From the NCBI GenBank assembly GCA_017463325.1, contig JAFTPK010000010.1:1-64000 (forward strand): a stretch of 64,000 nt of DNA, read 5' to 3'. Shown here piece after piece: positions 48,442 through 57,517 of this stretch (its first letter is position 1; each line of letters starts with the position of its first letter). The stretch comes from Clostridia bacterium (GTDB lineage: Bacteria; Bacillota; Clostridia; Christensenellales; Borkfalkiaceae). The notes below the pieces were generated by a model, which worked only from the letters and a program-made list of their open reading frames with translations, made no database searches and was not told the origin of the DNA. The position numbers were made by a program, and so were the translations under genes.

Positions 48442-50467
48442 ATGGCTCGGAATAAGGATGGGGCGCGTCCTCGATTTTTAGCTTTGTTTGTAAGGGAAGT
48501 ATCCGTGAGGAGGGACCTACGAGAATTTCAAAATCCCCGTTTTCAACCGTCCATTTTTTTAAAGCAACGCTGTAAAATGCGAAAGAACGGGCGTTTAAAG
48601 GAATGTGGATTCGCTTACTTTCTCCCGCTTTTATCAAATCTTTCGAGTACCCTTTCAACTCCTTGGGCGGGCGGGAAACGCTTGCAAAAACGTCGCGGAC
48701 GTACACTTCGGAAATTTCCTCCCCATCCACCGAGGAAAGGTTGGTGACGGTATAGGAAACCTCGTAAGCAAGCTTGCCTGTTTTTTCCACCGTTAAATCG
48801 GAATAGACAAACTGCGAATAAGACAGCCCGTGGCCAAACGGGAAGAGCACTTCTTTCGCCTGTTCGTCGTAGTGGCGGTAGCCGACGAACACACCCTCTA
48901 AGTACCGCTCTACGAACCCGTTATTGCCTTTCATTGCGCCCACGGGTGTGTCGTTTAGATCGAGCGGGAAGGTTTCGGAGAGCTTGCCTGAGAAATTCGC
49001 TTCGCCTGTCAGCAGGGCGGCGAGCGCTTCGTTTGCGCCTTCGCCCGCAAAGCCCACGAAAACGACGCCCTTAACCTTGTCGATCCATGCGCTCATGTCG
49101 ATCGCGCTGCCTGCATAAACGAGAACGACGAGGTTTTTTGTATATTTTGCCGTCGTATCAATTAAATCTTCGTATACCTTGGGGAGGCGCAGATATTCCC
49201 TGTCGCCGCCCTCAAATTCAAGTTTTCCGTCGTTGCCGACGCAAAGCAAGGTGACGTCGGCACCGTATGCCGCTTTGTATACGGCGGGGGCGTTGAGGAT
49301 CGCGCTACCGATTGCACCGCGGTCATGGCAGGGCAGGTACGAAACGAACGCGTCGGAACCGAGCTTTTCTTGTAATAACTGGTGTAAAGGGGTGGGTTTG
49401 AACGTCGTCCAAACGGCAGAGGAACCGCCGCCCGTGGGTGCGCCGAGCAGGGCATTTTTGCCGCAAACGAAAATTTTATTTTTTTGCAAAGGCAAAATTC
49501 CGTCCTCGTTTTTCAAAAGCACGATCCCCGCTTTCGCCGCTTTTACGGCAATTTCATGGCGTTCTTTTGGTGTCGTTGTAGGGCTATGCTTGGGAGCGGC
49601 GGCTTTTTCGCTTAGCAAAAGTACCTTTTGCGCCCGTTCGTTGATTTCCTCTTCCGTGAGAATACCTGCGCTGTAAGCAGCGCGTAAATTGTCAAGGTGC
49701 TCTTTTTGATAGGGCATGGTTAGATCGAGCGTTGCTTTTGCGGCGAGTGTGGCGTTGTGGGTTGCGCCCCAGTCGGAGATGATTATTCCGTCGAAACCGA
49801 ACTCGTCGCGTAAAATTTCTTTCAGCGTCCACGGATTTTCGGAGGCGTAGATGCCGCCTACGCGGTTGTAGGAGCACATCACCGTCCACGGCTTGGCTTC
49901 GAGCGCGATTTCAAACGGAGTGAGATAGATTTCCCGTAAAGTTCGCTCGTCCACCTCGGAGGAGATCGCCTGCCGATCGTATTCGGCGTTGTTGGCGCAG
50001 AAATGCTTGAGCGAGGTGCCCACGCCCTTACTTTGTACCCCTTGAATATACGCCCGCGCCAGCGTGCCGGTAAGGAACGGGTCTTCGGAAAAATACTCGA
50101 AATTTCGCCCGCAAACGGGGGTACGCTTGATGTTTACGCCCGGTGCAAGTAAAAGATCCCTTTGATGATCGAGGCAATCGTCCGCGATCGCGGCTGCAAG
50201 CGAAAAGGTAAGGGTGGGATCCCAAGTATTTGCCAGTACGTTGGTGGCGGGCATGGCGACGGGGGAAACGGGAATAGTTTCGCCCGTTGTAGGGTCAACC
50301 GTTTTCGGCGTGGCGGGGTGTTTAGGGCCTGTACGTAAGCCTAAGGGGCCGTCGCACATTTGAACGGGACGCACCTTTCCGTTTGCGTCCGAGGTTGTCA
50401 TGGAGTTCGCTCCGACGAGCAGGGAGATTTTTTCGTCGATCGTAAGCTTGGTTAAGTCGTATTTCAT
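48440..50467 (-). CDS. Glycoside hydrolase family 3 beta-glucosidase (675 aa)
   Basis: A cytoplasmic enzyme (no signal peptide) hydrolysing beta-glucosides or related beta-glycosides. GH3 N-domain (residues 1-300): PATNVLANTWDP, KHFCANNAEYDRQAISSEVDERTLREIYLTPFE, and the nucleophile Asp in GIIISDWGATHNATL. The GH3 C-domain (330-550) has VLLKNEDGILPLQ and FVGFAGEGANEALAALL, and a fibronectin-III-like domain closes the protein (EISEVYVRD...PPKELKGY). The start ATG 50467 follows AAGGAAGGTG. The divergent AraC-type regulator at 50569 is the likely transcriptional controller. Confidence 0.94.
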   Translation of the reverse strand: MKYDLTKLTIDEKISLLVGANSMTTSDANGKVRPVQMCDGPLGLRTGPKHPATPKTVDPTTGETIPVSPVAMPATNVLANTWDPTLTFSLAAAIADDCLDHQRDLLLAPGVNIKRTPVCGRNFEYFSEDPFLTGTLARAYIQGVQSKGVGTSLKHFCANNAEYDRQAISSEVDERTLREIYLTPFEIALEAKPWTVMCSYNRVGGIYASENPWTLKEILRDEFGFDGIIISDWGATHNATLAAKATLDLTMPYQKEHLDNLRAAYSAGILTEEEINERAQKVLLLSEKAAAPKHSPTTTPKERHEIAVKAAKAGIVLLKNEDGILPLQKNKIFVCGKNALLGAPTGGGSSAVWTTFKPTPLHQLLQEKLGSDAFVSYLPCHDRGAIGSAILNAPAVYKAAYGADVTLLCVGNDGKLEFEGGDREYLRLPKVYEDLIDTTAKYTKNLVVLVYAGSAIDMSAWIDKVKGVVFVGFAGEGANEALAALLTGEANFSGKLSETFPLDLNDTPVGAMKGNNGFVERYLEGVFVGYRHYDEQAKEVLFPFGHGLSYSQFVYSDLTVEKTGKLAYEVSYTVTNLSSVDGEEISEVYVRDVFASVSRPPKELKGYSKDLIKAGESKRIHIPLNARSFAFYSVALKKWTVENGDFEILVGPSSRILPLQTKLKIEDAPHPYSEP

Positions 50468-50556
50468 CAAAATCACCTTCCTTTTTTAAGGATAGTATAA
50501 CAGAAAAAATTCTCAAAATCAATATCAAAACCCTTTCTTTTATTCTCAAAATTTGA

Positions 50557-50562
50557 TATAAT
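50557..50562 (+). promoter_or_regulatory. -10 box placed for a leaderless AraC-type mRNA
   Basis: TATAAT (50557-50562), 6 nt, then ATG at 50569. The -35 region (TTTCTT) is weak, fitting activator-dependent or low expression. Confidence 0.55.
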
Positions 50563-50568
50563 CAAGAT

Positions 50569-51321
50569 ATGAAAGAATTTTTTGAGGTTCGGAAGAACGA
50601 AAATGAAATACTTGTCCGTCGACGGGCGAATTACGACTTCCCTTTGCATTTTCATTTGGATTTGGAGGTGGTGCTCGTACGGTGCGGGAGGCTATACGTA
50701 AACGTAAACGGGCGAGAGTACGTGGCGGAGGCAGGTTCGGTGCTTGCTATGGATAGCTATGACATACACGGCTACGAGAAAAATGAGCAAGGCGACGATT
50801 GCGTGGTGGTCATTCCCTTTCGCTACCTATCGGGCTGGGAGGCTAAGCGCAAGGGGGGTGTCCTTGCCTCGCCGCTGATCGAAAACGGGGCGCTTTGTGA
50901 CGAGCTTCTCTCGATTGTGGACGAGTATTTGCAAAAGGAGAATTCCGCGGAGGTGAGAGAGGCAGCGGTGCGGTTGTTTTTGGCTCGACTTTCCGAGGGG
51001 GTGCAATTTTTGGAAAAGAGCGGCCGCGACGAAAGAGTGCTCGTGCGAAAAATTCTCGGGTACGTGCAGGCGCATTATCGCGAGGACGCGTCTTTAAAAC
51101 GGCTCGCGCGGGAGCTTGGGTACGCACAGGAGCATATTTCCCGTGTTTTTCACCGTTACGTCAAAAAGAGTATCAGCGAATACGTTAACGGACTTCGGCT
51201 GACCTATATTGCCGAGCGAAAACGGGCGGGCGATGGACGAAAAATGGCAGAGCTTATTTACGATTCAGGGTTTAAAAGTTTGCAAACCTATTACAGGTGT
51301 CTTGCGAAAACGAAAATGTAA
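50569..51321 (+). CDS. AraC-family transcriptional regulator (250 aa)
   Basis: An N-terminal cupin-like sensor (NYDFPLHFHLDLEVVLVRCGRLYVNVNGREYVAEAGSVLAM, with the usual H-x-H) is joined to a C-terminal double HTH (residues 155-250): GYVQAHYREDASLKRLARELGYAQEHISRVFHRYVKKSISEYVNGLRLTYI and MAELIYDSGFKSLQTYYRCLAK. The second HTH is short and ends soon after, so the protein is slightly truncated relative to the family. It is divergent from the GH3 glucosidase, which it probably regulates in response to a sugar. It appears leaderless: no ribosome binding site, TATAAT 6 nt before ATG. Confidence 0.9.
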   Translation: MKEFFEVRKNENEILVRRRANYDFPLHFHLDLEVVLVRCGRLYVNVNGREYVAEAGSVLAMDSYDIHGYEKNEQGDDCVVVIPFRYLSGWEAKRKGGVLASPLIENGALCDELLSIVDEYLQKENSAEVREAAVRLFLARLSEGVQFLEKSGRDERVLVRKILGYVQAHYREDASLKRLARELGYAQEHISRVFHRYVKKSISEYVNGLRLTYIAERKRAGDGRKMAELIYDSGFKSLQTYYRCLAKTKM

Positions 51322-51330
51322 CAAAAAAAC

Positions 51331-51357
51331 CGCCCGCCGAGGTACTCGGCGGGCGAA
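51331..51357. terminator. Terminator between the AraC gene and glnN
   Basis: CGCCCGCCGAG-GTA-CTCGGCGGGCG with a T run on the minus strand side, best suited to end glnN. Confidence 0.85.
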
Positions 51358-51362
51358 AGTTT

Positions 51363-53450
51363 TTATTTGACGCTGTATAACAGCTCGTAATAGTTGGGGA
51401 AAGGCCAGTACTCTTTGGAGCAAAGCCGCTCTGCCTCGTCGGCGTATTTTCGCAGCTCGGCCATGGCAGGAACGACGACGTGCGCCGTAAACAGCGACGC
51501 CTCCGTTTCCTCCTTAACGATTTCCGCTGCTTTGGCTTTTAAGCTGTTCGCGCAAGAGAGAAGATGTTCGTTTGCCGTGGACAGGTCTTTGATGAGCGCT
51601 TCTTCCGCAGCGTAGGGCAGGGATGCGAACGCCGCTTTTTTTGCGGTGAGATTGCGACAAAGCTCGGCGACGTAGTTATTGACGGCGGGATAGATCTGCT
51701 TGATTGCCATGTCCGCGGCGGTCAACGCCTCAATGCGCACCGTTTTGACGTAATTTTCAAGCTGTATCTTCGCCCGCGCCACGGCTTCGTTCTTGGTGTA
51801 AACGCCTTGACGGACAAAGACGTCGATATTTTCTTTTTTGAAACATTCCGCTACGGCTTCGGCGGTGTTTTTGTGGTTAAGCAGACCACGTCTTGCCGCC
51901 TCCTCCTCCCATTCGGGGCCGTAACCGTTGTAGTTGAAGATGATGCGGTAATGCTTTTTCAAAAGCTTTTCGGTATACCCTTTCACGGCCTCGTCAAAAT
52001 CCTGTGTTTTGATCGCCTTTTCCAGCTTTTCCGTCGCGTCCGCAAAGGCCTCGGCGACGATTGTGTTGAGGACGATATTCGGGTCGGCAACGGAGGCTGA
52101 GGAGCCGAGCATACGGAACTCGAATTTATTGCCCGTGAACGCAAAGGGCGACGTGCGGTTTCTGTCCGTGGAATCAATGGGGAAGATGGGGCTTTCAGGC
52201 ACGCCGATCGAGCCTTTTACCGATTTATGCGGCACGTAGTTTTTGCCGAGCACAATCGAATCGACAAGGGCGCCTACTTCGTCCCCGAGATAGATGGAAA
52301 TGATCGCGGGAGGGGCTTCGCCGCCGCCCAGACGGTGATCGTTGGACGCGCTGGCGACGCACGCGCGCAGCAGTCCTTGATATTTATCCGCAGCCTTGAT
52401 CACGCAAGCGAGAATAAGCATAAACAGCTTGTTTTCTTCGGGCTTGTCGCCGGGGTCGAGCAGGTTTAAACCCGTCGTGGATAAGGACCAGTTATTGTGT
52501 TTGCCGCTACCGTTGATGTACGCGAACGGCTTTTCGTGCAATAGACAGGCAAGACGGTGCTTTGCCGCCACCTTTTTCATCAGCTCCATCGTCAGCTGGT
52601 TGGTATCGACAGCGACGTTGGTCGTCGTGAAAATAGGCGCAAGCTCGTGCTGTGCGGGCGCTGCCTCGTTATGCTTGGATTTGGAAAGGATTCCGTATCG
52701 CCACAAAGTTTCGTCTAAATCCTTCATGAAAGCGGCGACGCGAGGCTTTAAGCTGCCGAAATAGTGATCCTCTAATTCCTGTCCTCTGGGGGCGGGGGCG
52801 CCAAAGAGTGTTCTGCCTGTAAGCACGAGGTCTTGACGCTTGTTGAACACCTCCTCGTCCACGAGGAAATATTCCTGTTCGGGGCCGACGGTGGTGCTCA
52901 CCTTGTTTGCCTCGATTCCAAACAGCTTTAAAAGCTTTTTCGCCTCTCTGTCGATCGCCGTCATGGATTTGAGCAAAGGAGCTTTTTTATCGAGCGTTTC
53001 CCCCGTATAGGATACGAAAATGGTGGGAATGTAAAGGGTACCCTCTTTCACGAAGGCGGGGGAGGTGGGATCCCACGCCGTATATCCTCTTGCCCGTTCG
53101 GTCGCTCTCGACCCGCCGGAGGGGAAGGAGGAGGCGTCTGGCTCGCCGACGATCAACGATTTGCCTGTAAGTTGCATAATGACCGCGTCGCCGCCAACCG
53201 GCTCGATAAAGTTGTCGTGCTTTTCCGCCGTCAGGTTGGTGAGAGGTTGGAACCAGTGGGTATAATGGGTCGCGCCCTTGGAGAGCGCCCAGTCCTTCAT
53301 GGCGTTCGCCACCGAGTCGGCGATAGTCATGTCAATCGTTTTGCCGTCGTCGATCGTTTTGCGTAAGGATTTGTACACCTCGCTTGGCAAGGTGCTCCGC
53401 ATAACGCCGTCGTTAAATACGTTTTCGCCAAAAATTTCAGGGATCTTCAT
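51363..53450 (-). CDS. glnN: Glutamine synthetase type III (695 aa)
   Basis: Makes glutamine from glutamate, ammonia and ATP. GS III hallmarks: the N-terminal DGVMRSTLPSEVYKSLRKTI, AMKDWALSKGATHYTHWFQPLT, FPSGGSRATERARGYTAWDPTSPAFV, VGPEQEYFLVDE (metal Glu), NGSGKHNNWSL near residue 370 and RTSPFAFTGNKFEFRMLG. The length of about 700 is typical of GSIII, much larger than GlnA. AGGAAATACTT precedes ATG 53450. No glnR or glnK neighbour is present. The stop lies next to a strong terminator. Confidence 0.95.
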   Translation of the reverse strand: MKIPEIFGENVFNDGVMRSTLPSEVYKSLRKTIDDGKTIDMTIADSVANAMKDWALSKGATHYTHWFQPLTNLTAEKHDNFIEPVGGDAVIMQLTGKSLIVGEPDASSFPSGGSRATERARGYTAWDPTSPAFVKEGTLYIPTIFVSYTGETLDKKAPLLKSMTAIDREAKKLLKLFGIEANKVSTTVGPEQEYFLVDEEVFNKRQDLVLTGRTLFGAPAPRGQELEDHYFGSLKPRVAAFMKDLDETLWRYGILSKSKHNEAAPAQHELAPIFTTTNVAVDTNQLTMELMKKVAAKHRLACLLHEKPFAYINGSGKHNNWSLSTTGLNLLDPGDKPEENKLFMLILACVIKAADKYQGLLRACVASASNDHRLGGGEAPPAIISIYLGDEVGALVDSIVLGKNYVPHKSVKGSIGVPESPIFPIDSTDRNRTSPFAFTGNKFEFRMLGSSASVADPNIVLNTIVAEAFADATEKLEKAIKTQDFDEAVKGYTEKLLKKHYRIIFNYNGYGPEWEEEAARRGLLNHKNTAEAVAECFKKENIDVFVRQGVYTKNEAVARAKIQLENYVKTVRIEALTAADMAIKQIYPAVNNYVAELCRNLTAKKAAFASLPYAAEEALIKDLSTANEHLLSCANSLKAKAAEIVKEETEASLFTAHVVVPAMAELRKYADEAERLCSKEYWPFPNYYELLYSVK

Positions 53451-53653
53451 AAGTATTTCCTGCCTTACAGTCGTTTTTACGCTTTCATTATAGGGGATTC
53501 CTGAAAAAAAGTCAATGAAAAAATACACGCAAAACACAAAAAACGGCGTTTTTTCGCCCTTTTCTTTAAAAAAAGCAAAAAAACGCCAAGTTGCTTTATT
53601 TTATCAAGTCAAATATAACAAAAATTAAAATATAAAGAAGATTTTACTTGATT

Positions 53654-54808
53654 TTATTTTGTGTTGTTGCATTTTGGAGGACGGCCAAAATAAGAATATA
53701 AGCCGCAAGGAAGGTTGGCGTTGGAAAATTTTTTCTTTTTATCGGCAGTTTTTCCGAAATATCGCTCGAAATTTTCAAGGGCGGTGAAAAGATAGGCGTT
53801 CCACTCGGGCAGAGCGCGAAAGGTCTTTCCAAGGGCGCGCATCAGCTCCTGCGCCTCCGTTTTTTCCATAAGCCGTTCGCCGTAGGGCGGGTTGGAAAGG
53901 AGGACGCCGTAGGGGGTGGAGGAAGCGAATTTGCGCGCGTCTGCCACTCGAAAAGTGATATATTTGTCAACGCCCGCCGCTTTGGCATGGTATTTGGCGA
54001 TAGAAATTGCCTTTTCGGAAATATCGCCGCCGTAAATTTGCGGCTTGCGAGAGAGCAGCTCTCCGTCTTTTGCCTCTTCTCTTGCCCGCTTGATAAACGT
54101 CGGGTCGATAAAATGCCAACGCTCGAAATCAAAGCTGCGCCGTCCACCGGGGGCGATATGCAGGGCTTTGAGCGCCGCCTCGATCGGGAGGGTGCCGCTG
54201 CCGCAAAAAAGATCGGCGAACGGTTTTTCCTCGTCGGCGTCGGGGTTGTAAAAGGTGTTGTCGATCAGCCCCGCGGCTAGCGTTTCTTTTAAAGGCGCGC
54301 TGTACGCAAGGGTACGGTAGCCGCGTTTGTGCAGGCTCTCCCCCGTCGTGTCCAAGGTGACGGTGACCTCGTCTTTCAAGATGGAAAAGCCGACGACGCT
54401 CCTTGCGCCGCTTTCGGAGAAGGTTTTTCTGCCCATGTTCAGCTTGTCCGACAGGCGACGAATGATCGCCTTTTTTGCTACGCCGCCCGAGGCTTTGACG
54501 GCACCAAGTACGCTTTGAACGCACTTTCCGTCCATTAAGATCTTGGAGTCTGCGGCGAGGTATTCCTCCCACGGCAGAGCGTAAAAGCCCTCGTATAATT
54601 CGTCGAAAGTCGTGGCGGGAAAGACGCCAAGCTTGATACACACCCGTTCGCCGCTACGCAAAAATACGTTGAGGCGGGCAACGTCGAAAAAATCGCCGTC
54701 AAGCTCGATCCGCCCGTTTTCCGCGGGGGCTTTTTCGTAGCCGAGCTTGAAAAGCTGGCGTTTGACCGTTTGTTCAAGACCCGCCGCGACGGGAATAAGA
54801 AGTTTCAT
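53654..54808 (-). CDS. THUMP-domain rRNA methyltransferase, RlmL/YpsC-like (384 aa)
   Basis: An N-terminal THUMP RNA-binding domain (residues 45-160) is followed by a class I SAM methyltransferase: KPFADLFCGSGTLPIEAAL (SAM motif I) near residue 197, YGGDISEKAISIAKYHAKAAG, and the catalytic LLSNPPYGERL of N2-guanine methylases near 300. It most likely makes m2G in 23S rRNA, like the YpsC/RlmL N-terminal enzyme. The ATG overlaps the queH stop (ATGA), with AAGGAGCC upstream, so the two RNA-modification genes are coupled. Confidence 0.9.
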   Translation of the reverse strand: MKLLIPVAAGLEQTVKRQLFKLGYEKAPAENGRIELDGDFFDVARLNVFLRSGERVCIKLGVFPATTFDELYEGFYALPWEEYLAADSKILMDGKCVQSVLGAVKASGGVAKKAIIRRLSDKLNMGRKTFSESGARSVVGFSILKDEVTVTLDTTGESLHKRGYRTLAYSAPLKETLAAGLIDNTFYNPDADEEKPFADLFCGSGTLPIEAALKALHIAPGGRRSFDFERWHFIDPTFIKRAREEAKDGELLSRKPQIYGGDISEKAISIAKYHAKAAGVDKYITFRVADARKFASSTPYGVLLSNPPYGERLMEKTEAQELMRALGKTFRALPEWNAYLFTALENFERYFGKTADKKKKFSNANLPCGLYSYFGRPPKCNNTK

Positions 54809-55401
54809 AAAAGGCTCCTTTTGGAAAAATCGCAGCCGCAGTAATCCTGACGGTACAAGTGGTATTCTTTGGAAAGCTCGATTGAACGGAGATAGCCGTT
54901 TTTCTTTTTAAAATCGGTGGGGAGATAGGTTACGCCGAACGTTTTTTCTGCCTCCTTGCCAAGTTCGTTGAGCCAATCGGCGTTTTTGTAGGGGGAAAGG
55001 GTAAGGGTAGTGGCGAAATAAGTAAAGCCGCCCTCCTTGGCGACGCGTGCCGTTTGGTCTAACCGTAGCTTATAACAGCGATAGCAGCGTTTTCCTCGTT
55101 CAGGCTCTTGCTCGTAGCCTTGCGCGATTTTTTCAAATGCCGCTTTATCGTGGTCGCAATCGAGAATATCCGCGTAGCCCGTTTCTTGGAGAAAACGAAT
55201 TTGCTCCGCTTTCCGCTTTTCATATTCCGCAGGGTCGCCGATATTCGGATTGTAGTAAAAGACGGTGAGCTTGATTTTGCCGAAAAGCCGTTCTAAACAC
55301 GCCGAAGAACAGGGCGCGCAACAGCTGTGCAAAAGCAGCGTTGCGTCCTTGGGTGCGGCGGCTAAAACCTCGGTCATTTGTTCGTCGTAATTGATTTTCA
55401 T
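54805..55401 (-). CDS. queH: Epoxyqueuosine reductase QueH (198 aa)
   Basis: Reduces epoxyqueuosine to queuosine, the last step of Q-tRNA synthesis, using a 4Fe-4S centre. The QueH (DUF208) fingerprints are LLLHSCCAPCSSACLERLFG (residue 23), FYYNPNIGDPAEYEKR, GKRCYRCYKLRLDQTA and the C-terminal YHLYRQDYCGCDFSK, giving all conserved Cys pairs. Start ATG 55401 is chosen over an upstream TTG at 55419 because that TTG lies inside the terminator hairpin of the preceding gene. It is coupled to the rRNA methylase gene downstream. Confidence 0.94.
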   Translation of the reverse strand: MKINYDEQMTEVLAAAPKDATLLLHSCCAPCSSACLERLFGKIKLTVFYYNPNIGDPAEYEKRKAEQIRFLQETGYADILDCDHDKAAFEKIAQGYEQEPERGKRCYRCYKLRLDQTARVAKEGGFTYFATTLTLSPYKNADWLNELGKEAEKTFGVTYLPTDFKKKNGYLRSIELSKEYHLYRQDYCGCDFSKRSLL

Positions 55402-55414
55402 AGTCGTAAGAAAA

Positions 55415-55439
55415 AACAAACCCGAAAAACGGGCTTGTT
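55415..55439 (-). terminator. Terminator of the yfcE-containing operon
   Basis: AACAAACCCG-AAAAA-CGGGCTTGTT with a T run on the minus strand, 8 nt after the yfcE-like stop and 14 nt before the queH ATG. Confidence 0.75.
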
Positions 55440-55446
55440 GATTAGG

Positions 55447-55986
55447 TCAAAGCTTTTGGGTAAAAAAGACGGCGCCCGTTTCAAGGTCTATCCAAGAAAG
55501 GAGATCGTCTTCCAAGAGGATACAGGAGTGCGGTTTACCTGATTTCGGCAACGCCACGGAACCGTCGTTAAATACCTGCCCCCCTTGTTCGCCTGTCGTG
55601 ACCCCTGCAAGATGGGTGTGACCTTGAACGACGGCAACGTTTTTTTCAAGCGTCGGCAAGGTCAAATGTCCGTGGGTCAAAAACAGCGTCCGCTCTCCCC
55701 AAGGGAGCAGGGCATAGTCGGCAAGGCAGGGGAATTCCAACACCATTTGATCTACCTCGCTGTCGCAGTTCCCTCTAACGGCAACGATTTTTTCCTTGTA
55801 TGCGTTGAGCTGTTTGGTGACGGAAAGGGTGTCGTAGCCGAGGGGGAGGGGGTTTCTGGGGCCGTGGTAAAGGAGGTCGCCAAGTAGGACGAGCTTTTCC
55901 GCGCCCGCGTTTTCAAAAAAGCTTAAAAGCTTTTCACACCAGTACGCCGAGCCGTGAATATCGGAGGCGATCACAATTTTTTTCAT
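55447..55986 (-). CDS. YfcE-like metallophosphoesterase (179 aa)
   Basis: A calcineurin-type phosphodiesterase with all metal motifs: IASDIHGSAYW (D-x-H) at residue 5, VLLGDLLYHGPRN (GD), VAVRGNCDSEVD (GN-[HC]-D, here GNCD as in YfcE) and VVQGHTHLAG (GHxH). The YfcE group hydrolyses phosphodiesters in the cytosol; the natural substrate is unclear. Its start lies 12 nt downstream of the MDR dehydrogenase stop with AAGGAGTACC, so the two form an operon. Confidence 0.92.
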   Translation of the reverse strand: MKKIVIASDIHGSAYWCEKLLSFFENAGAEKLVLLGDLLYHGPRNPLPLGYDTLSVTKQLNAYKEKIVAVRGNCDSEVDQMVLEFPCLADYALLPWGERTLFLTHGHLTLPTLEKNVAVVQGHTHLAGVTTGEQGGQVFNDGSVALPKSGKPHSCILLEDDLLSWIDLETGAVFFTQKL

Positions 55987-55998
55987 AGACGGTACTCC

Positions 55999-56997
55999 TT
56001 AAAAGATAAATTTGAAAATATCCACCTGTTCGGGGAAATTCGTGCCGCTTGCAATCAGCTCGGCGTATTCCTGCATTTTTTCAGGCAAAGCCTCTTCGGG
56101 ATAGGTGAAGAAAGAGAATTGCGAGATACTCACCGCTTTGTTGGCGAGGATATTGATGGCGCTTGAAACGTACTCTCTGCACTCGGTGATTCCTTTGATG
56201 GTGACGTTGTTTTTCATGGCGTTTTCTACGTTCACGTTGATAGGCTTTCCCGTCAGCGCACAAAAGGCAACGTAGGTATCCCGCGCCAAGAAATTAAATA
56301 CCGAGGATGCCTCGATACGGTTGTTGAACGCGAGGTAAACAGCGCCGTCGGCAAGCCTGCCGCCCGTCACCTTTAAGACGTTTTCTTTCAGCGTTTCGTC
56401 AAAACGGAAGGTGTAGTAAATCCCGCTCTTTTTCGCCCGCTCCAAGCGTTCTTGATTGTTGTCTACAAGAATGGGCACGGCGCGGTGATAAATGAGGATC
56501 TGACAAAGGATATTCCCGTACAGCCCGCCGCCGAGGACGAGGATATGCTGTCCAACGGAAACGTGCATTTCGTCAACCACCTTTTCCGCAAGCGCAACCG
56601 CCTCAATCAAAAAAGCCGATTCGTCGGAAACGGAGGCGGGGAGTACGTACGCCTCGTCTGCGTTGGCGAGGACGAAATCGCGGTAAAAGCCGTCCGCCGT
56701 CGCCCCTGCAACCTTTAAGCCGTCGGGGGAAAGCTCGTCTTCCGTCGTACCCGCCAAATACACTCTGTCACCTTTTTTCATGAAGGATTCCGCGCCCGCT
56801 TCGGTAACTTGGCCGATTGCATATCTGCCGAGGGTGAGCGGGGTTTTGACTTTGAGCGCACCCATATAGGTGGCGACGTCCGCTTCAGAGAGGAGGGCTT
56901 TCGTCACCTTGACCTTTGCTGTATTTTCGCTGATGCGAAGGTCAGGGGTTTCTGCGCGTTGTAAGTTTTTAGGGGAGGCTAATTGCCAAATTTTCAT
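55999..56997 (-). CDS. MDR-family dehydrogenase without zinc ligands (332 aa)
   Basis: Medium-chain dehydrogenase/reductase fold: GroES-like N-domain (residues 20-130), then a Rossmann domain with VGQHILVLGGGLYGNILCQILIYHRAVPILVDNN. The catalytic zinc Cys (usual GICGSDxH) is replaced by LLSEADVATYMG and the structural four-Cys lobe is missing, so it should not be a zinc alcohol dehydrogenase. It may act as a zinc-independent reductase on an unknown substrate, or in a moonlighting role. ATG 56997 follows AGGAGTTTTT. Confidence 0.7.
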   Translation of the reverse strand: MKIWQLASPKNLQRAETPDLRISENTAKVKVTKALLSEADVATYMGALKVKTPLTLGRYAIGQVTEAGAESFMKKGDRVYLAGTTEDELSPDGLKVAGATADGFYRDFVLANADEAYVLPASVSDESAFLIEAVALAEKVVDEMHVSVGQHILVLGGGLYGNILCQILIYHRAVPILVDNNQERLERAKKSGIYYTFRFDETLKENVLKVTGGRLADGAVYLAFNNRIEASSVFNFLARDTYVAFCALTGKPINVNVENAMKNNVTIKGITECREYVSSAINILANKAVSISQFSFFTYPEEALPEKMQEYAELIASGTNFPEQVDIFKFIF

Positions 56998-57123
56998 AAA
57001 AACTCCTATGCTTTTCTTTGCGAAGAGCGGGGAAAAGGTCCACGCGTCTTTCGCGGATAAATTAAGTATAACGCATTTTTGGAAAATTTGCAACTATTTT
57101 TTATAAATTCCCGTCAAAAACAG

Positions 57124-57152
57124 TTGACGAAGAAAAAAAAAAGCATTATAAT
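57124..57152 (+). promoter_or_regulatory. Promoter of rpmE
   Basis: TTGACG (57124-57129), 17-nt A-rich spacer, TATAAT (57147-57152). Confidence 0.85.
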
Positions 57153-57196
57153 TAGAAAGCATTTAAATAGAATAACGAACAGCGAGGTGAAAAATA

Positions 57197-57400
57197 ATGA
57201 AAGCTGACATTCATCCCAAATATCACGAAGTAACTGTTACCTGTGCTTGCGGCGCTACCTTTAAAACGGGTACGACGAAAGAAGGCGACGTAATGAAAGT
57301 GGATATCTGCAGTAGCTGCCATCCTTTCTTTACGGGTAAACAGAAGTTAGTTGATACCGGTGGACGTATTGATAAGTTCAAAAAGAGATACGGTATGTAA
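57197..57400 (+). CDS. rpmE: 50S ribosomal protein L31, zinc-binding type (67 aa)
   Basis: Type A L31 with two Cys pairs (TCACGATF and ICSSCHPF) for zinc, and the conserved [12 protein letters not shown] start, [26 protein letters not shown] end. GAGGTG precedes the ATG. It heads the usual Gram-positive cluster with the yqhQ-prmC and prfA genes, but its own terminator at 57416 separates its transcript partly from them. Confidence 0.96.
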   Translation: MKADIHPKYHEVTVTCACGATFKTGTTKEGDVMKVDICSSCHPFFTGKQKLVDTGGRIDKFKKRYGM

Positions 57401-57415
57401 TGGTAGAAACTATCG

Positions 57416-57442
57416 GGGTTTAGGGAAGCCTAAACCCTTTTT
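57416..57442 (+). terminator. Terminator of rpmE
   Basis: GGGTTTAGG-GAAG-CCTAAACCC followed by T5. Confidence 0.85.
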
Positions 57443-57517
57443 ACTTTTCGCGGGCGCGCGTGCCCGCGAAGTATTTTAACAGCATAGCATAAGCATAATA
57501 TAATAACGGAAGCTATT

